Assembly: GCF_014196125.1 (NCBI RefSeq)
Contig: NZ_JACIDA010000001.1
Coordinates: forward strand, 1,364,001-1,428,000
From: Brevundimonas mediterranea
Lineage (GTDB): Bacteria; Pseudomonadota; Alphaproteobacteria; Caulobacterales; Caulobacteraceae
Direction: 5' to 3'
Length of the DNA stretch: 64,000 nt
A program made the translations under genes and the position numbers. Below are positions 41,146 through 49,441 of this stretch, in pieces (the first letter of the stretch is position 1; every line of letters begins with the position of its first letter). The notes beneath the pieces were generated by a model, which saw nothing but the letters and a program-made list of their open reading frames with translations, did no database searches and had not been told where the DNA came from.

Positions 41146-41381
41146 TGGCTAAGGTCAAGGTTCACGTCTTCCTCAAGCCCGGCGTCCTGGACGTCCAGGG
41201 CAAGGCCGTCGAAGGCGCCCTGCAAGGGCTGGGCTGGGCCGGCGTATCGAACGCTCGCGTCGGCAAGCTGATCGAGTTCGACCTCGCCGGCGCCGAAGAC
41301 CCCCAGGCCGAGGCCAAGAAGATGTGCGAGCAACTGCTCGCCAATACGGTGATCGAAGGTTATCGCATCGAGGCGGCCTGA
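41145..41381 (+). CDS. purS: FGAM synthase subunit PurS
   Basis: The 78-aa small subunit bridges PurL and PurQ in the three-part phosphoribosylformylglycinamidine synthase. The sequence KVKVHVFLKPGVLDVQGKAVEGALQGLGW and KLIEFDL...KKMCEQLLANTVIEGYRIE fits the family throughout. The start is GTG 41145, with GGAGGG upstream inside purC. Normally purQ follows directly; here a toxin-antitoxin pair and three other genes intervene before purQ at 44184. Confidence 0.95.
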   Translation: MAKVKVHVFLKPGVLDVQGKAVEGALQGLGWAGVSNARVGKLIEFDLAGAEDPQAEAKKMCEQLLANTVIEGYRIEAA

Positions 41382-41395
41382 CGCAGATTCTTGCA

Positions 41396-41417
41396 TGTAA
41401 TGCACGATTGCATTACA
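41396..41417. promoter_or_regulatory. Inverted repeat operator of the AbrB/PIN module
   Basis: TGTAATGCA at 41396-41404 and TGCATTACA at 41409-41417 form a perfect 9-bp inverted repeat around CGAT. It lies 9 bp before the antitoxin ATG. AbrB/MazE-type antitoxins repress their own operon by binding such sites, so this is very probably the autoregulatory operator. Confidence 0.8.
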
Positions 41418-41425
41418 TTGTCGGC

Positions 41426-41686
41426 ATGACCAAGCTCACCGTGACTAGCCGAGGCCAGGTGACCTTCCGCAAAGAGGTGTTACAGCATCTCGGCATCCAG
41501 CCCGGGCAGAAGATCCACCTCGACCTTCTGCCCGACGGCCGTGCGGAGCTCCGCGCCGAACAGATGAAGGGCTCTTGGTCCGATCTCTCGGGGTTCCTGA
41601 AAGGTCGAACGAACGGGGCGCGCCTGTCGATCGAAGAGATCGGCGCCCTGACCGCGCAAGCTGGCGCGGCCCCTGAAAAGCCGTGA
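41426..41686 (+). CDS. AbrB/SpoVT-type antitoxin
   Basis: The 86-aa protein has the AbrB swapped-hairpin DNA-binding domain: KLTVTSRGQVTFRKEVLQHLGIQPGQKIHLDLLPDGRAELR at residues 3-43. A C-terminal tail (WSDLSGFLKGRTNGARLSIEEI) would wrap the toxin. ATG 41426 is preceded by a palindromic operator. The stop overlaps the toxin GTG (GTGA), the classic coupling of type II toxin-antitoxin pairs. It is inserted between purS and purQ. Confidence 0.9.
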   Translation: MTKLTVTSRGQVTFRKEVLQHLGIQPGQKIHLDLLPDGRAELRAEQMKGSWSDLSGFLKGRTNGARLSIEEIGALTAQAGAAPEKP

Positions 41687-42087
41687 ATATCACCGCCGAC
41701 ACCAATGTCCTGCTGCGCGCCATCGTCGGCGACGACGAGGACCAGCAGCGTCTGGCGGTAGAGGCCCTGGAATCCGCTGATCGAGTGGCGGTCAGCAGCC
41801 AATCCCTGTGTGAATTTGCCTGGGTGCTGGCCCGAGGTTATCGCGCGTCTCGCGAGGATATCGCGACCGCCATTCGTCGCCTGCTGGATATGCGCAACAT
41901 ATCGGTGGATCGACCGACGGCCGAGGCCGGTCTCGCCGTTCTTGAGGCGGGCGGCGACTTCGCCGACGGCGTCATCGCCCATGACGGCCAATGGCTGGGC
42001 GGGGAAACCTTCGTCTCCTTCGACGTTCAGGCGGTGCGGCTGCTGGACCGCAGCGGCGTGAAAGCGCGTCTCCTGTCCGCCACTTGA
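41683..42087 (+). CDS. PIN-domain toxin (VapC-like)
   Basis: The 134-aa PIN ribonuclease toxin carries the acidic active-site residues Asp6 in ITADTNVLLRAIVGDD, Glu in QSLCEFAWVLARGYR, and Asp residues in GGDFADGVIAHDG. The C-terminus (FVSFDVQAVRLLDR) includes the fourth acidic position of the fold. It starts with GTG, overlapping the antitoxin stop by 4 bp. Toxins of this group cut specific tRNA or rRNA in other bacteria; the target here is unknown. Confidence 0.9.
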   Translation: MNITADTNVLLRAIVGDDEDQQRLAVEALESADRVAVSSQSLCEFAWVLARGYRASREDIATAIRRLLDMRNISVDRPTAEAGLAVLEAGGDFADGVIAHDGQWLGGETFVSFDVQAVRLLDRSGVKARLLSAT

Positions 42088-42116
42088 TTTTTGCACTCCC
42101 GAGGAAGCCCCTTTAG

Positions 42117-42596
42117 ATGACCTTCACTCTCACCTCCACGGACGTCCAGGACGGCGGCGTCTTGCCCGACGCTCAGGTCCACGACAAGGGAAACACCTCG
42201 CCCCACCTCGCCTGGACCGGCGCGCCCGAGGGGACGAAGAGTTACGCCGTCACCTGCTATGACCCCGACGCCCCGACGGGTTCAGGCTTCTGGCACTGGA
42301 CCGTCGCCAACCTCCCCGCCGACGTCACCGAGCTGGCGACCGGCGCAGGCTCGCCCGGCGGCGACCTGCCCTCCGGCGCGGTCCAGGGGCGCACCGATTT
42401 CGGCCAGGCCGGCTTCGGCGGCGCCGCCCCGCCCCCCGGCCACGGCCCGCACCGCTACATCTTCACCGTCTTCGCCGTGGACGTGGAGCGATTGGACGTC
42501 ACCGCCGACGATTCCGGCGCCGTCTTCGGTTTCAACCTGCATTTCCACACCCTGGCCAAGGCCTCGATCACCGCGACCTACGAAAACCGCGGCTGA
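42117..42596 (+). CDS. YbhB/YbcL-family PEBP protein
   Basis: The 159-aa phosphatidylethanolamine-binding-like protein (Raf kinase inhibitor fold) reads DVQDGGVLPDAQVHDKGNTSPHLAWTGAPEGTKSYAVTCYDPDAPTGSGFWHWTVANLPADVTEL. This contains the DPDAP and WHW anion-pocket motifs. GPHRYIFTVFAVD follows. There is no signal peptide, so it is cytoplasmic. Function is unknown for this family in bacteria. Its ATG is 29 bp after the toxin stop. Confidence 0.92.
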   Translation: MTFTLTSTDVQDGGVLPDAQVHDKGNTSPHLAWTGAPEGTKSYAVTCYDPDAPTGSGFWHWTVANLPADVTELATGAGSPGGDLPSGAVQGRTDFGQAGFGGAAPPPGHGPHRYIFTVFAVDVERLDVTADDSGAVFGFNLHFHTLAKASITATYENRG

Positions 42597-42667
42597 GGCG
42601 TTGATCCAAGGAGGAGGCTCCTTATGTTGCATCGCAATAGCCCCCTCCCCCTTTACGGATAGCTTTC

Positions 42668-43894
42668 ATGGCCGCTGGCGGCGCCGTCGTCGATTCCGAC
42701 GTCACCAACGAACCCATGAGCGCCGGACGGGTGGCCTTGGTGCTGATCGCCCTGGCCATGGGCGGCTTCGCCATCGGCGTGACCGAGTTCGCGGCCATGA
42801 GCATCCTGCCCGACTTCGCCGCCGGCCTGAGCGTCGACGCCCCGGCCGCCGGCCATGTCATCAGCGCCTACGCCGCCGGCGTCGTTGTGGGAGCGCCGAT
42901 CCTGGCGGTGCTGGGCGCGCGCAGCCCGCGCTGGCTGCTGCTGATCGGCTTCATGGCCCTGTTCGCCATCGGCAACGGCCTGTCGGCCCTGGCTCCGACC
43001 TATGAATGGATGCTGGTCTTCCGCTTCCTCAGCGGCGTGCCGCACGGCGCCTATTTCGGCGTGGCGGCCCTGGTTGCAGCGTCGGTCGTGCCGCTGCATC
43101 TCCGCACCCGGGCCGTCTCGACCGTTCTGATGGGTCTGACGGTCGCCACGGTCATCGGCGTGCCCTTCGCCAATATGATCAGCCACGCCTTTGGCTGGCG
43201 CTGGACCTTCGCCATCGTCAGCGTCCTGGCGGTGACCACCATGGGTCTGGTCGCCCTGTTCGCCCCGCGCGATCCGGCCCATCCGGACGCCAGTCCCGTG
43301 CGCGAACTGGGCGCCCTGAAGCGGAGCCAGGTCTGGCTGACCCTGGGCGTCGGCGCGGTCGGCTTCGGGGGCATGTTCGCCGTCTACGCCTATCTGGCCT
43401 CGACCCTTCAGGCCGTGACCGGCGTCGGGCCGGAAATCATGCCCTGGGTCTTCGCCGTCTTCGGCGTCGGCATGTTCCTGGGCAATATCCTGGGGGCCTG
43501 GGCCGCCGACCGGATCGGCTTCCCGGCGGCGGGCGGCCTTCTGCTGTGGAGCGCCGCGGCCCTGGCCCTCTATCCCTTCGCCGCCCCGCACCTGTGGGCC
43601 GTCATGATCGTCGTCTTCCTGATCGGCGGCGGCGGCGGCCTGGGCTCGGTGCTGCAGACCCGTCTGATGGACGTCGCCGGCGACGCCCAGACCCTGGCCG
43701 CCGCCCTGAACCACTCGGCCTTCAACACCGCCAACGCCATCGGCCCCCTGCTGGGCGGCATGGCCATCGCGGCCGGCTACGGCTGGACCTCGACCGGCTG
43801 GGTGGGCGTCGGGCTGTCGCTGGGCGGCTTCGCGATCTTCGTGGCGGCGTGGGCGGAGGGACGGAGACGCGCCGCGTCCAATCGTTTGGCGTAA
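42668..43894 (+). CDS. MFS transporter (DHA1/AraJ-YdhP-type efflux)
   Basis: The 408-aa membrane protein has about twelve predicted helices. Signature MGGFAIGVTEFAAMSILPDFAAGLSV in helix 1 and GAPILAVLGARSPRWLLLIGF in the loop 2-3 region match the AraJ/YdhP group of efflux pumps, along with RFLSGVPHGAYFGVAALVAASVV. The start at 42668 has a weak RBS; ATG at 42719 (MSAGRV) is an alternative closer to helix 1. Substrate unknown. Confidence 0.88.
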   Translation: MAAGGAVVDSDVTNEPMSAGRVALVLIALAMGGFAIGVTEFAAMSILPDFAAGLSVDAPAAGHVISAYAAGVVVGAPILAVLGARSPRWLLLIGFMALFAIGNGLSALAPTYEWMLVFRFLSGVPHGAYFGVAALVAASVVPLHLRTRAVSTVLMGLTVATVIGVPFANMISHAFGWRWTFAIVSVLAVTTMGLVALFAPRDPAHPDASPVRELGALKRSQVWLTLGVGAVGFGGMFAVYAYLASTLQAVTGVGPEIMPWVFAVFGVGMFLGNILGAWAADRIGFPAAGGLLLWSAAALALYPFAAPHLWAVMIVVFLIGGGGGLGSVLQTRLMDVAGDAQTLAAALNHSAFNTANAIGPLLGGMAIAAGYGWTSTGWVGVGLSLGGFAIFVAAWAEGRRRAASNRLA

Positions 43895-43919
43895 CCACAG
43901 TTTATGGTAGTATGAACTC

Positions 43920-44150
43920 ATGGCCGACGTCACCAACAACCTCATCTACGAAGTGCTGAAGTCCATGCAGACACGCCTGGACCGGATCGACGGCAATGTC
44001 GCCGGCGTGAGAGGCGAACTTCAGGCCATGCGCCTCCACCTCAACGGCCTGAACCAGGACGTCTCCAACCTGTATCAGATCGTTGATCGTCAGGACGCCC
44101 GCCTCGGCCGGATCGAGACCCGCCTCGGACTTCTTGAACCCGCGCACTGA
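43920..44150 (+). CDS. Short coiled-coil protein
   Basis: The 76-aa protein is nearly all helical. NLIYEVLKSMQTRLDRIDGNVAGVRGELQAMRLHLNGLNQDVSNLYQIVDRQDARLGRIETRLGLLE shows heptads of Leu/Ile/Val at a and d positions throughout. There is no signal or membrane segment. I recognise no family with known function. The gene lies between the MFS transporter and purQ, on the same strand. Confidence 0.75.
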   Translation: MADVTNNLIYEVLKSMQTRLDRIDGNVAGVRGELQAMRLHLNGLNQDVSNLYQIVDRQDARLGRIETRLGLLEPAH

Positions 44151-44183
44151 CATTTCCTGAAAACGGTGCTAGAGGCCCGCGCC

Positions 44184-44846
44184 ATGAGCGCAGCCGTCAT
44201 CGTCTTCCCCGGTTCCAACTGTGATCGCGACTGCAAGGTCGCCGTCGAACGCTCCACCGGCGAGCCCGTCTCGATGGTCTGGCACGCCGAGACCGAACTG
44301 CCCCAGGGCCTGGACCTGATCGTCATTCCCGGCGGCTTCTCCTACGGCGACTATCTGCGCTGCGGCGCCATGGCGGCCCAGTCGCCGGTGATGCAGGCGG
44401 TCAAGAAGGCCGGAGACGACGGCGTCGCCGTGGTCGGCATCTGCAACGGCTTCCAGATCCTGTGCGAGGCCGGCATGCTGCCCGGCGCCCTGCTGCGCAA
44501 CAAGGGGCTGAAATACGTCTGCAAGCCCATCGCCCTGACCGTCTCCAATGGCCAGACCCGCTTCACCGCCGGCTACCAGGGCCAGCGCGAGGTGGTCATG
44601 ACCCAGGGCAACGGCGACGGAAACTTCTTCGCCGACGCCGAAACCCTGGCCCGGATCGAGGGCGAGGGCCAAGTGGTCTTCCGCTACGTCGACAACCCCA
44701 ACGGCTCGGTCAATGACATCGCCGGCATCCAGAATGCGCGCGGCAATGTGCTCGGCATGATGCCCCACCCCGACCGCGCCTTCGAGGCCGAACTGGGCTC
44801 CGCCGACGGCGCCGTGCTGTTCCAGAGCATCTACGCCGCAGCTTGA
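44184..44846 (+). CDS. purQ: FGAM synthase glutaminase subunit PurQ
   Basis: The 220-aa class I glutaminase feeds ammonia to PurL. The catalytic triad Cys lies in [23 protein letters not shown] and the His in [11 protein letters not shown]; the N-terminus [14 protein letters not shown] is typical. ATG 44184 is chosen; six codons upstream are not conserved. It is separated from purS by 2.8 kb and from purL by 5.3 kb, which is unusual for this three-subunit enzyme. Confidence 0.96.
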   Translation: MSAAVIVFPGSNCDRDCKVAVERSTGEPVSMVWHAETELPQGLDLIVIPGGFSYGDYLRCGAMAAQSPVMQAVKKAGDDGVAVVGICNGFQILCEAGMLPGALLRNKGLKYVCKPIALTVSNGQTRFTAGYQGQREVVMTQGNGDGNFFADAETLARIEGEGQVVFRYVDNPNGSVNDIAGIQNARGNVLGMMPHPDRAFEAELGSADGAVLFQSIYAAA

Positions 44847-44877
44847 CGGCAATCTGCCGTTGAGGCGAAGTGGAGCC

Positions 44878-45693
44878 ATGGACGCCCTCCTCCCCGCCCT
44901 CATCCTCCTCGCAACAGCAACAACAGGCCATGCCCAGCCTGCGCAGACACCGGCCTCGGCCGCGCCGGAGGATTGGGTTCTAACCGTGGTCCCCGATCAA
45001 AAAGCTACGCTCGCCCTGGTGGAATTCACGTCAGGCATCAGTTTGGCCGCGCGATGCGTGGACGACGCCTATGACCTCCTGATCACCGGCCTTCCTGAAG
45101 CGCCGCAGCGCGCCACCACGCGCGATCTCGGGCTTGCCGTGGGAGACGACGACGTCACCCGCCGCACCATCTGGACCGTTGGCGAGGACCGAACGACCGC
45201 GTTCAGTCGCATCCCGGCCATGGTCGCGCGCCGCTTGGCCAAAGGCGGCAAACTTCAAATCGTGGCTCAGGGACCGGATGACCGCCGCTACCGCTATGTG
45301 ATGGACATCAACCCTTCCAGCACGGCGATCGAGCAGACCCTGACGGCCTGCGGCCGGCCTCTGGTCGATCCTCGTGACAGTCTCACCGAAGGCGAAGGTC
45401 AAGACGGCCTTCCGACTCCGTTCACTTGGGAGAGGCTGCCGAATCCAGACTTCTCCACACAAGCCCTGGACGCAGGCGAAGGCTATGCGGCTCTGTCCTG
45501 TATGCCCCAACAAGACGGTCGCCTGTCTGAATGCCGGATCGAAAGCGAATGGCCCCGCCGCCTTGGCATAGGGAGGGCGGCGTTGCGATCAATGGGGCGC
45601 GCGCGACTGCGTCAAATCACGACAGGCGACGGGTCGGAGCCTCGCTTTGACAACCGTGTCGTCGCCTTTGCAATTACGTTCAAAGTGAAATAG
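44878..45693 (+). CDS. Exported protein with two-cysteine domain and TonB-C-like end
   Basis: The 271-aa protein has a signal peptide (LLPALILLATATTGHA). A region similar in pattern to the three tandem genes at 26-27 kb follows: DWVLTVVPDQKATLALVEFTSGISLAARC with Cys60, GGKLQIVAQGPDDRRYRYVM, then TACG with Cys158. The last 70 residues (AGEGYAALSCMPQQDGRLSECRIESEWP...GRAALRSMGRARLR...VVAFAITFKVK) look like a TonB C-terminal-type domain with its own Cys pair. GGAG precedes ATG 44878. Periplasmic location is likely; function unknown. It interrupts purQ and purL. Confidence 0.75.
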   Translation: MDALLPALILLATATTGHAQPAQTPASAAPEDWVLTVVPDQKATLALVEFTSGISLAARCVDDAYDLLITGLPEAPQRATTRDLGLAVGDDDVTRRTIWTVGEDRTTAFSRIPAMVARRLAKGGKLQIVAQGPDDRRYRYVMDINPSSTAIEQTLTACGRPLVDPRDSLTEGEGQDGLPTPFTWERLPNPDFSTQALDAGEGYAALSCMPQQDGRLSECRIESEWPRRLGIGRAALRSMGRARLRQITTGDGSEPRFDNRVVAFAITFKVK

Positions 45694-45818
45694 GGCGCGA
45701 TCCGTCCTCATTTGTTGCAGTCACGCCCAGTGACAAGACAAGGTTCTGTGTGTCTTTTGACATGCGATGATCACGGTTTGCGCTAACCTGAGGCTGCATC
45801 AGCGTCTCGGGGACGATC

Positions 45819-46307
45819 ATGGCGACTATTCTCGGTCCACCGCCCCAAGCCGTGCGCGATGATCTCGGCCGACTGAACACCCTGCTCAAGGTCGTGCCGC
45901 CCAAGACGGCCGGCGACAATCTGCTGATAGCCACCTGGAACATCCGCGGCTTCGGCAGTCTGACCGAGAAGTGGGAAAGCGAGGACGGCGACAGCCCCCG
46001 CCGCGATTTCCACGCCGCCGTCCTGATCGTCGCAGTGCTCGAACGGTTCGACGTCATCGCACCCGGTCTGGAAAAGGTGCCGCGCACCCTCTGCTCGTCC
46101 GTGGAAAAGCCCGACGTAGCCAGCTTTTTCGACCAGATCGCCTGGTTCGAGCGGCGCAAGGACGGCAAACCCTACCTCTCCTCGGCGTTCCGCCAGGCCG
46201 CCGGCCCCAGCTTCCAGGGCGTGGTCCTGCAGAACCTGCCCCGCATCCAGCTGTCGTGGCGGATCAGCGACCACTATCCGCTGTGGGGCGAGTTCGGGCT
46301 CAACTGA
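45819..46307 (+). pseudogene. Endonuclease/exonuclease/phosphatase family remnant, internal deletion
   Basis: The open frame of 162 aa keeps both ends of an EEP-superfamily nuclease but not its middle. The N-terminus (AVRDDLGRLNTLLKVVPPKTAGDNLLIATWNIRGFGSLTEKW, then FDVIA) and the C-terminus (LEKVPRTLCSSVEKPDVASFFDQIAWFE ... LQLSWRISDHYPLWGEF) fit normally sized relatives of about 340 aa. They are joined at about residue 84. The lost part would hold the QEV catalytic glutamate and GDFNID. The frame is intact across the junction, so a clean deletion is inferred. The product, if made, should lack nuclease activity. Confidence 0.78.
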
Positions 46308-46313
46308 CCCGAC

Positions 46314-47402
46314 TCAGGTCCCCAGCTTCGGCGTCGCCCCGCCCCCGGCGTCGATGGCGTCGAACAGGGCGCGGATCAGCCCTCGCTCCTCCTCGCTGAT
46401 CTCGGGCTTCCAGACGTCGAAGATCAATATCGTCCGGTCCTGTCCGCTGTCGTTCCAGGCCTCATGCTCGATCGTGTCGTCGAACGCCCAGGCTTGGCCT
46501 TCCTTCCACTGACGCTGGTCCGATCCCACCCGGAACCAGGACCCTGGCGGCGCCACCAGCGGCAGGTGGCAGATCAGCCGGGTGTTGATCAGGCCGTGAT
46601 GCGGCGGAATCCGCGCCCCGGCCGCCAGTTTCGAGAACAGGATCGACGGCGACCGTCCGGGAATTATGCTCAGCGGCGCGGCTTCCAGCGCCTTGAGCGT
46701 CTGCGGGCACCGCGCGGCGACCTCGGGAACCACCGCGCCGTCCTTCCACAGGAAAACCGCGCTCCAGGAGGGGTTTTCCAGCATGCCCGCCTGTCCGCTG
46801 CGCGGTCGGTTCGAGCGGTCCTCGACATAGGGTGCGAACAGGGCGGGTTCGGCCAGAACCGCCTCCAGTTCGGCGCGGATGGCGGGCGCCGCCGCCTCGA
46901 TCGCCGCCAGCCAGGGCGTGTCGGCGCGGGGCTGGAACTGGACCTGGGGCAGGCCTGGAAAAAGATAGAATTTCGGCTGCTGGTGATACAGCGGCTTGCG
47001 CCCTGTCAGCAGGTCCAGCGACAGGGCGAACCGCGCGCTGGATTGGGCTTCGTCAAATCCGCGCGCCTTTATCCCGGCCAGAAGCTCCTCCTCGAACCGG
47101 CGCCTCATGTCCGCCAGCGCCTGTTGCACCCGCCGCAACTCGCCCTTCAGTTCAGGATCAGCGCCGCGCTGTTGCGCGCTCGCCAGGGCCGCGCCGTAAA
47201 AGCTCGAGGCGGACCGCGCATCGCCCCGGGCGGCAAAGGCGTCGCCCTTGAGAATATTCCCCAGAACGTTGCGTCCATCGACACCCAGCACCCGCTCCGC
47301 CGCCGCGAACGCCGCGTCGGAATCTCCGCCCGCTCTAGCGGACAGGGCGTGCTGAAGAAGCGTCTCCAGAGCGACGGCGGCGTCTGCGTTCATGCGCGGC
47401 AT
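46314..47402 (-). CDS. Aspartyl/asparaginyl beta-hydroxylase-domain protein with TPR region
   Basis: The 362-aa protein has an N-terminal TPR-like helical region (LLQHALSARAGGDSDAAFAAAERVLGVDG, DAFAARGDARSASSFYGAALASAQ). It ends with an Fe(II)/2-oxoglutarate hydroxylase domain: LAAGARIPPHHGLINTRLICHLPLVAP carries the first His, WAFDDTIEHEAWNDSGQDRTILIFDVW the second His and the 2OG-binding Arg. Family members hydroxylate Asp/Asn or related residues; some are linked to lipid A hydroxylation. The start is ATG 47402, or 47393 in the same frame. Substrate unknown. Confidence 0.88.
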   Translation of the reverse strand: MPRMNADAAVALETLLQHALSARAGGDSDAAFAAAERVLGVDGRNVLGNILKGDAFAARGDARSASSFYGAALASAQQRGADPELKGELRRVQQALADMRRRFEEELLAGIKARGFDEAQSSARFALSLDLLTGRKPLYHQQPKFYLFPGLPQVQFQPRADTPWLAAIEAAAPAIRAELEAVLAEPALFAPYVEDRSNRPRSGQAGMLENPSWSAVFLWKDGAVVPEVAARCPQTLKALEAAPLSIIPGRSPSILFSKLAAGARIPPHHGLINTRLICHLPLVAPPGSWFRVGSDQRQWKEGQAWAFDDTIEHEAWNDSGQDRTILIFDVWKPEISEEERGLIRALFDAIDAGGGATPKLGT

Positions 47403-47445
47403 GAACGACGATCATCAAACCGCCGTCAAGCAGACAGGGACGCGC

Positions 47446-47628
47446 TCACTCCGGACGCGTCGCCTGTCCGTTCTCCAGGTCTTCGTCTTCGTCTGCCGTG
47501 ACCACGCCGCCCGGATCGCGTTGGGCGGCCAGTTCGCGGGCGCCGACGCCCTGACCGTGTTCGATGGCGAGGTTGGCTTCGACCTCGTTGGTTTCGAAGA
47601 TGGGTGTTTCGTCGTCGCGGTCAGCCAT
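47446..47628 (-). CDS. Small acidic hypothetical protein
   Basis: The 60-aa protein is rich in Asp/Glu (MADRDDETPIFETNEVEANLAIEHG ... TADEDEDLENGQ). There is no signal or membrane segment, and disorder is likely. ATG 47628 is chosen because GGAG stands 9 bases upstream; an ATG at 47634 overlaps the RBS. I recognise no family. It lies in a cluster of short genes between purQ and purL. Confidence 0.6.
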   Translation of the reverse strand: MADRDDETPIFETNEVEANLAIEHGQGVGARELAAQRDPGGVVTADEDEDLENGQATRPE

Positions 47629-47682
47629 GGTCATCTCCAGTTCGTGTGAGTTGAACAACCGACGACACGACAGGCGGTTCCT

Positions 47683-48075
47683 CTACCGTCCCAGGAAGGG
47701 GTCCAGACTGGCGCGTGACAAAGGACGAAAGACCAGGAACCGCCCATCGACCGTCAGCGTCACCTCGTGCGCCTGCGGCCGCTGCAGCAGCGCCGGATCG
47801 TCCAGTGAGACGGCGCGACCCGAAGCAATGTGTCGCGCGTCCAGGGCGGGCGTGATCGGCCTGCCGTTCGCCGCGGCCAGGGCCGACAGGAAGCGGCGCA
47901 CCTCCAACGCCTGCTGCTCGGGCGTCAGCGCCTGACGAACGCGCGCCCAGGCGTCCTGCGACGGCTGGGTGAGAACGACGGTCGCCGCACTTGTCTGGGC
48001 GTGCCCCACGCCTGCGACGGCCGATGCGACCATGGCGGTCAGGCAAAAAATCCATCGTCCGGCGGCGTTCGTCAT
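47683..48075 (-). CDS. Hypothetical exported protein
   Basis: The 130-aa protein has an N-terminal signal (GRWIFCLTAMVASAVAGVGHAQ, residues 6-27). A soluble domain of about 100 residues follows (WARVRQALTPEQQALEVRRFLSALAAANGRPITPALDARHIA ... HEVTLTVDGRFLVFRPL). I know no matching family. ATG 48075 is the start because the signal begins there. It is head to head with the polytopic gene at 48199 across 123 bp. Confidence 0.7.
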   Translation of the reverse strand: MTNAAGRWIFCLTAMVASAVAGVGHAQTSAATVVLTQPSQDAWARVRQALTPEQQALEVRRFLSALAAANGRPITPALDARHIASGRAVSLDDPALLQRPQAHEVTLTVDGRFLVFRPLSRASLDPFLGR

Positions 48076-48198
48076 GCCCGATGACAAGCAGCACAGAGAA
48101 CGTGGCGCAGGCAAGCTTCACTTTTCACGCGGCAACGGTGAACCTTACCGCCGTGCGGCGCGTACATTCCACTTGAACACCGTCGTATCGGAATCCGC

Positions 48199-48990
48199 AT
48201 GTCCTCGATCCTTCGTCCCACGCCCGCCCAGCGCACCCGCCGACTGGTGGTGCTGGCCGCCGCCGTCTTCGCCATCGTGGTCCCGCTGGTCCAGAACCTG
48301 GCGGGCCTGGGCCTGACCCAGGCCGAGTTTGCTGCGGATGGAAATTCGACCCTGCGCGTCGCCGGCTACGCCTTCTCGATCTGGGGCCTGATCTATCTGG
48401 GCCTGCTGGCCTACGCCGTCCGTCAGGTGCTGCCCCAGACGGGCGAGAGCACCCTGATCAACCGGATGGGCTGGCCGTCGGCCGTGGCCTTCTTCGGCAT
48501 CGGCATGTGGATCGTCGTCGCCGCCCTGAATCTGAAGGCGGCCAGCGTCATCGTCATCTTCGCCTCGCTGATCGGCTTGCTGGCCCCGCTGGCGGCCTAT
48601 TCCGGCTCCATCCGGGCGCTCAGCCGAACGGATCGCGACCGACTGCTGCTCGTCTGGCCCCTGGCGGCGCTCGCGGGCTGGCTGACGGTGGCCGCGCCGC
48701 TGAACCTGATCACCACCCTGACCGCCTTCGAGGCCCTGCCGACGGCCCTGTCGCCCGCCGCCTGGGCCATGCTGGCCATTGTCGTGACCACCGGCGTCGC
48801 TCTGGCGGTTACGGCCAGCCTGCGGACCATCGCCTATCCCCTGCCGACGGCTTGGGGCCTGCTCGGCGCCTTCGTCGCCGAACAGACCGACAAGCCGGCG
48901 GTCGCCTTCACCGCCCTGGCCGGAGCCATCATCCTGCTGGTTGGCGGCGTGCTGCTGGCCTTCCGGTTGAAGCCGGGGGTCGAGCGTTAG
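48199..48990 (+). CDS. TspO-like polytopic membrane protein
   Basis: The 263-aa protein has about seven or eight hydrophobic helices, starting LVVLAAAVFAIVVPLVQNLAGLGLT. YAFSIWGLIYLGLLAYAVRQVLP (about residues 57-79) is the segment most like tryptophan-rich sensory (TspO/MBR) proteins (xFxxWxxIY). The rest is divergent, and a firm family call is not possible from sequence alone. No soluble domain is present. Function unknown; TspO relatives bind porphyrins or act in stress signalling. Confidence 0.65.
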   Translation: MSSILRPTPAQRTRRLVVLAAAVFAIVVPLVQNLAGLGLTQAEFAADGNSTLRVAGYAFSIWGLIYLGLLAYAVRQVLPQTGESTLINRMGWPSAVAFFGIGMWIVVAALNLKAASVIVIFASLIGLLAPLAAYSGSIRALSRTDRDRLLLVWPLAALAGWLTVAAPLNLITTLTAFEALPTALSPAAWAMLAIVVTTGVALAVTASLRTIAYPLPTAWGLLGAFVAEQTDKPAVAFTALAGAIILLVGGVLLAFRLKPGVER

Positions 48991-49238
48991 GGCTTCTTGC
49001 CGGGCGTCACGGGCGTATCAATCGCCGCATCTTCCCCGGCGCCGACGTCAAAGGCGCCGGCCTCCCGAAAGCCGACGCTGCCCATTCCCGTCGCCTGTCC
49101 GGTCAGCCGCTGCCGACGGCTGATCATCGCCTGCTCGGGCGCGGCCTTGTCCATTTCGCGTGTAGTCTCAGGATCATTGGACCGATCCATCTGCTGGCCG
49201 GTGGCCGGCGTGACCTTTGTCGCGGGGGTGGAGCGCAT
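48987..49238 (-). CDS. Hypothetical 83-aa protein
   Basis: The product is low in hydrophobic residues and rich in Thr, Ala, Gly and charge (RSTPATKVTPATGQQMDRSNDPETTREMDKAAPEQAM ... TGMGSVGFREAGAFDVGAGEDAAIDTP). It is probably disordered. Its ATG shares a base with the stop of the upstream 47-aa gene (TGATG), which supports real translation of both. No family recognised. Confidence 0.55.
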   Translation of the reverse strand: MRSTPATKVTPATGQQMDRSNDPETTREMDKAAPEQAMISRRQRLTGQATGMGSVGFREAGAFDVGAGEDAAIDTPVTPGKKP

Positions 49239-49381
49239 CAGATGCCCTCCCCCTCGTCTTTGACTTCATCTTCTTTCTGCGCCTGCTCGGCCATGGCCGA
49301 GGCGCCGGCGTCGTCGGCGGCGATCTCGGGCAAATCCTCGTCTTCCGGGGTCGCAGCGGGGTCGATGGGGGTGTCGGTCAT
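49238..49381 (-). CDS. 47-aa acidic protein
   Basis: The frame starts ATG 49381 with GGAG seven bases upstream. It encodes TDTPIDPAATPEDEDLPEIA, then a short ASAMAEQAQKEDEVKDEGEG tail. It stops at TGA 49238-49240, which overlaps the next ATG (TGATG). The very acidic composition resembles the 60-aa protein at 47446. The coupling and RBS support it being a gene. Function unknown. Confidence 0.55.
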   Translation of the reverse strand: MTDTPIDPAATPEDEDLPEIAADDAGASAMAEQAQKEDEVKDEGEGI

Positions 49382-49441
49382 GGTGAACTCCGTGTTGGCT
49401 ACACACGAAATGACGCCCAGCCCCCGGACGTTCCCCCCTAC

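Noticed and set aside
42608..42622. AAGGAG...CTCCTT hairpin between the PEBP and MFS genes
   Set aside because: The loop is only about 3 bases and no T-run follows, so it is not a convincing terminator. It may be a chance pairing of an SD-like tract.
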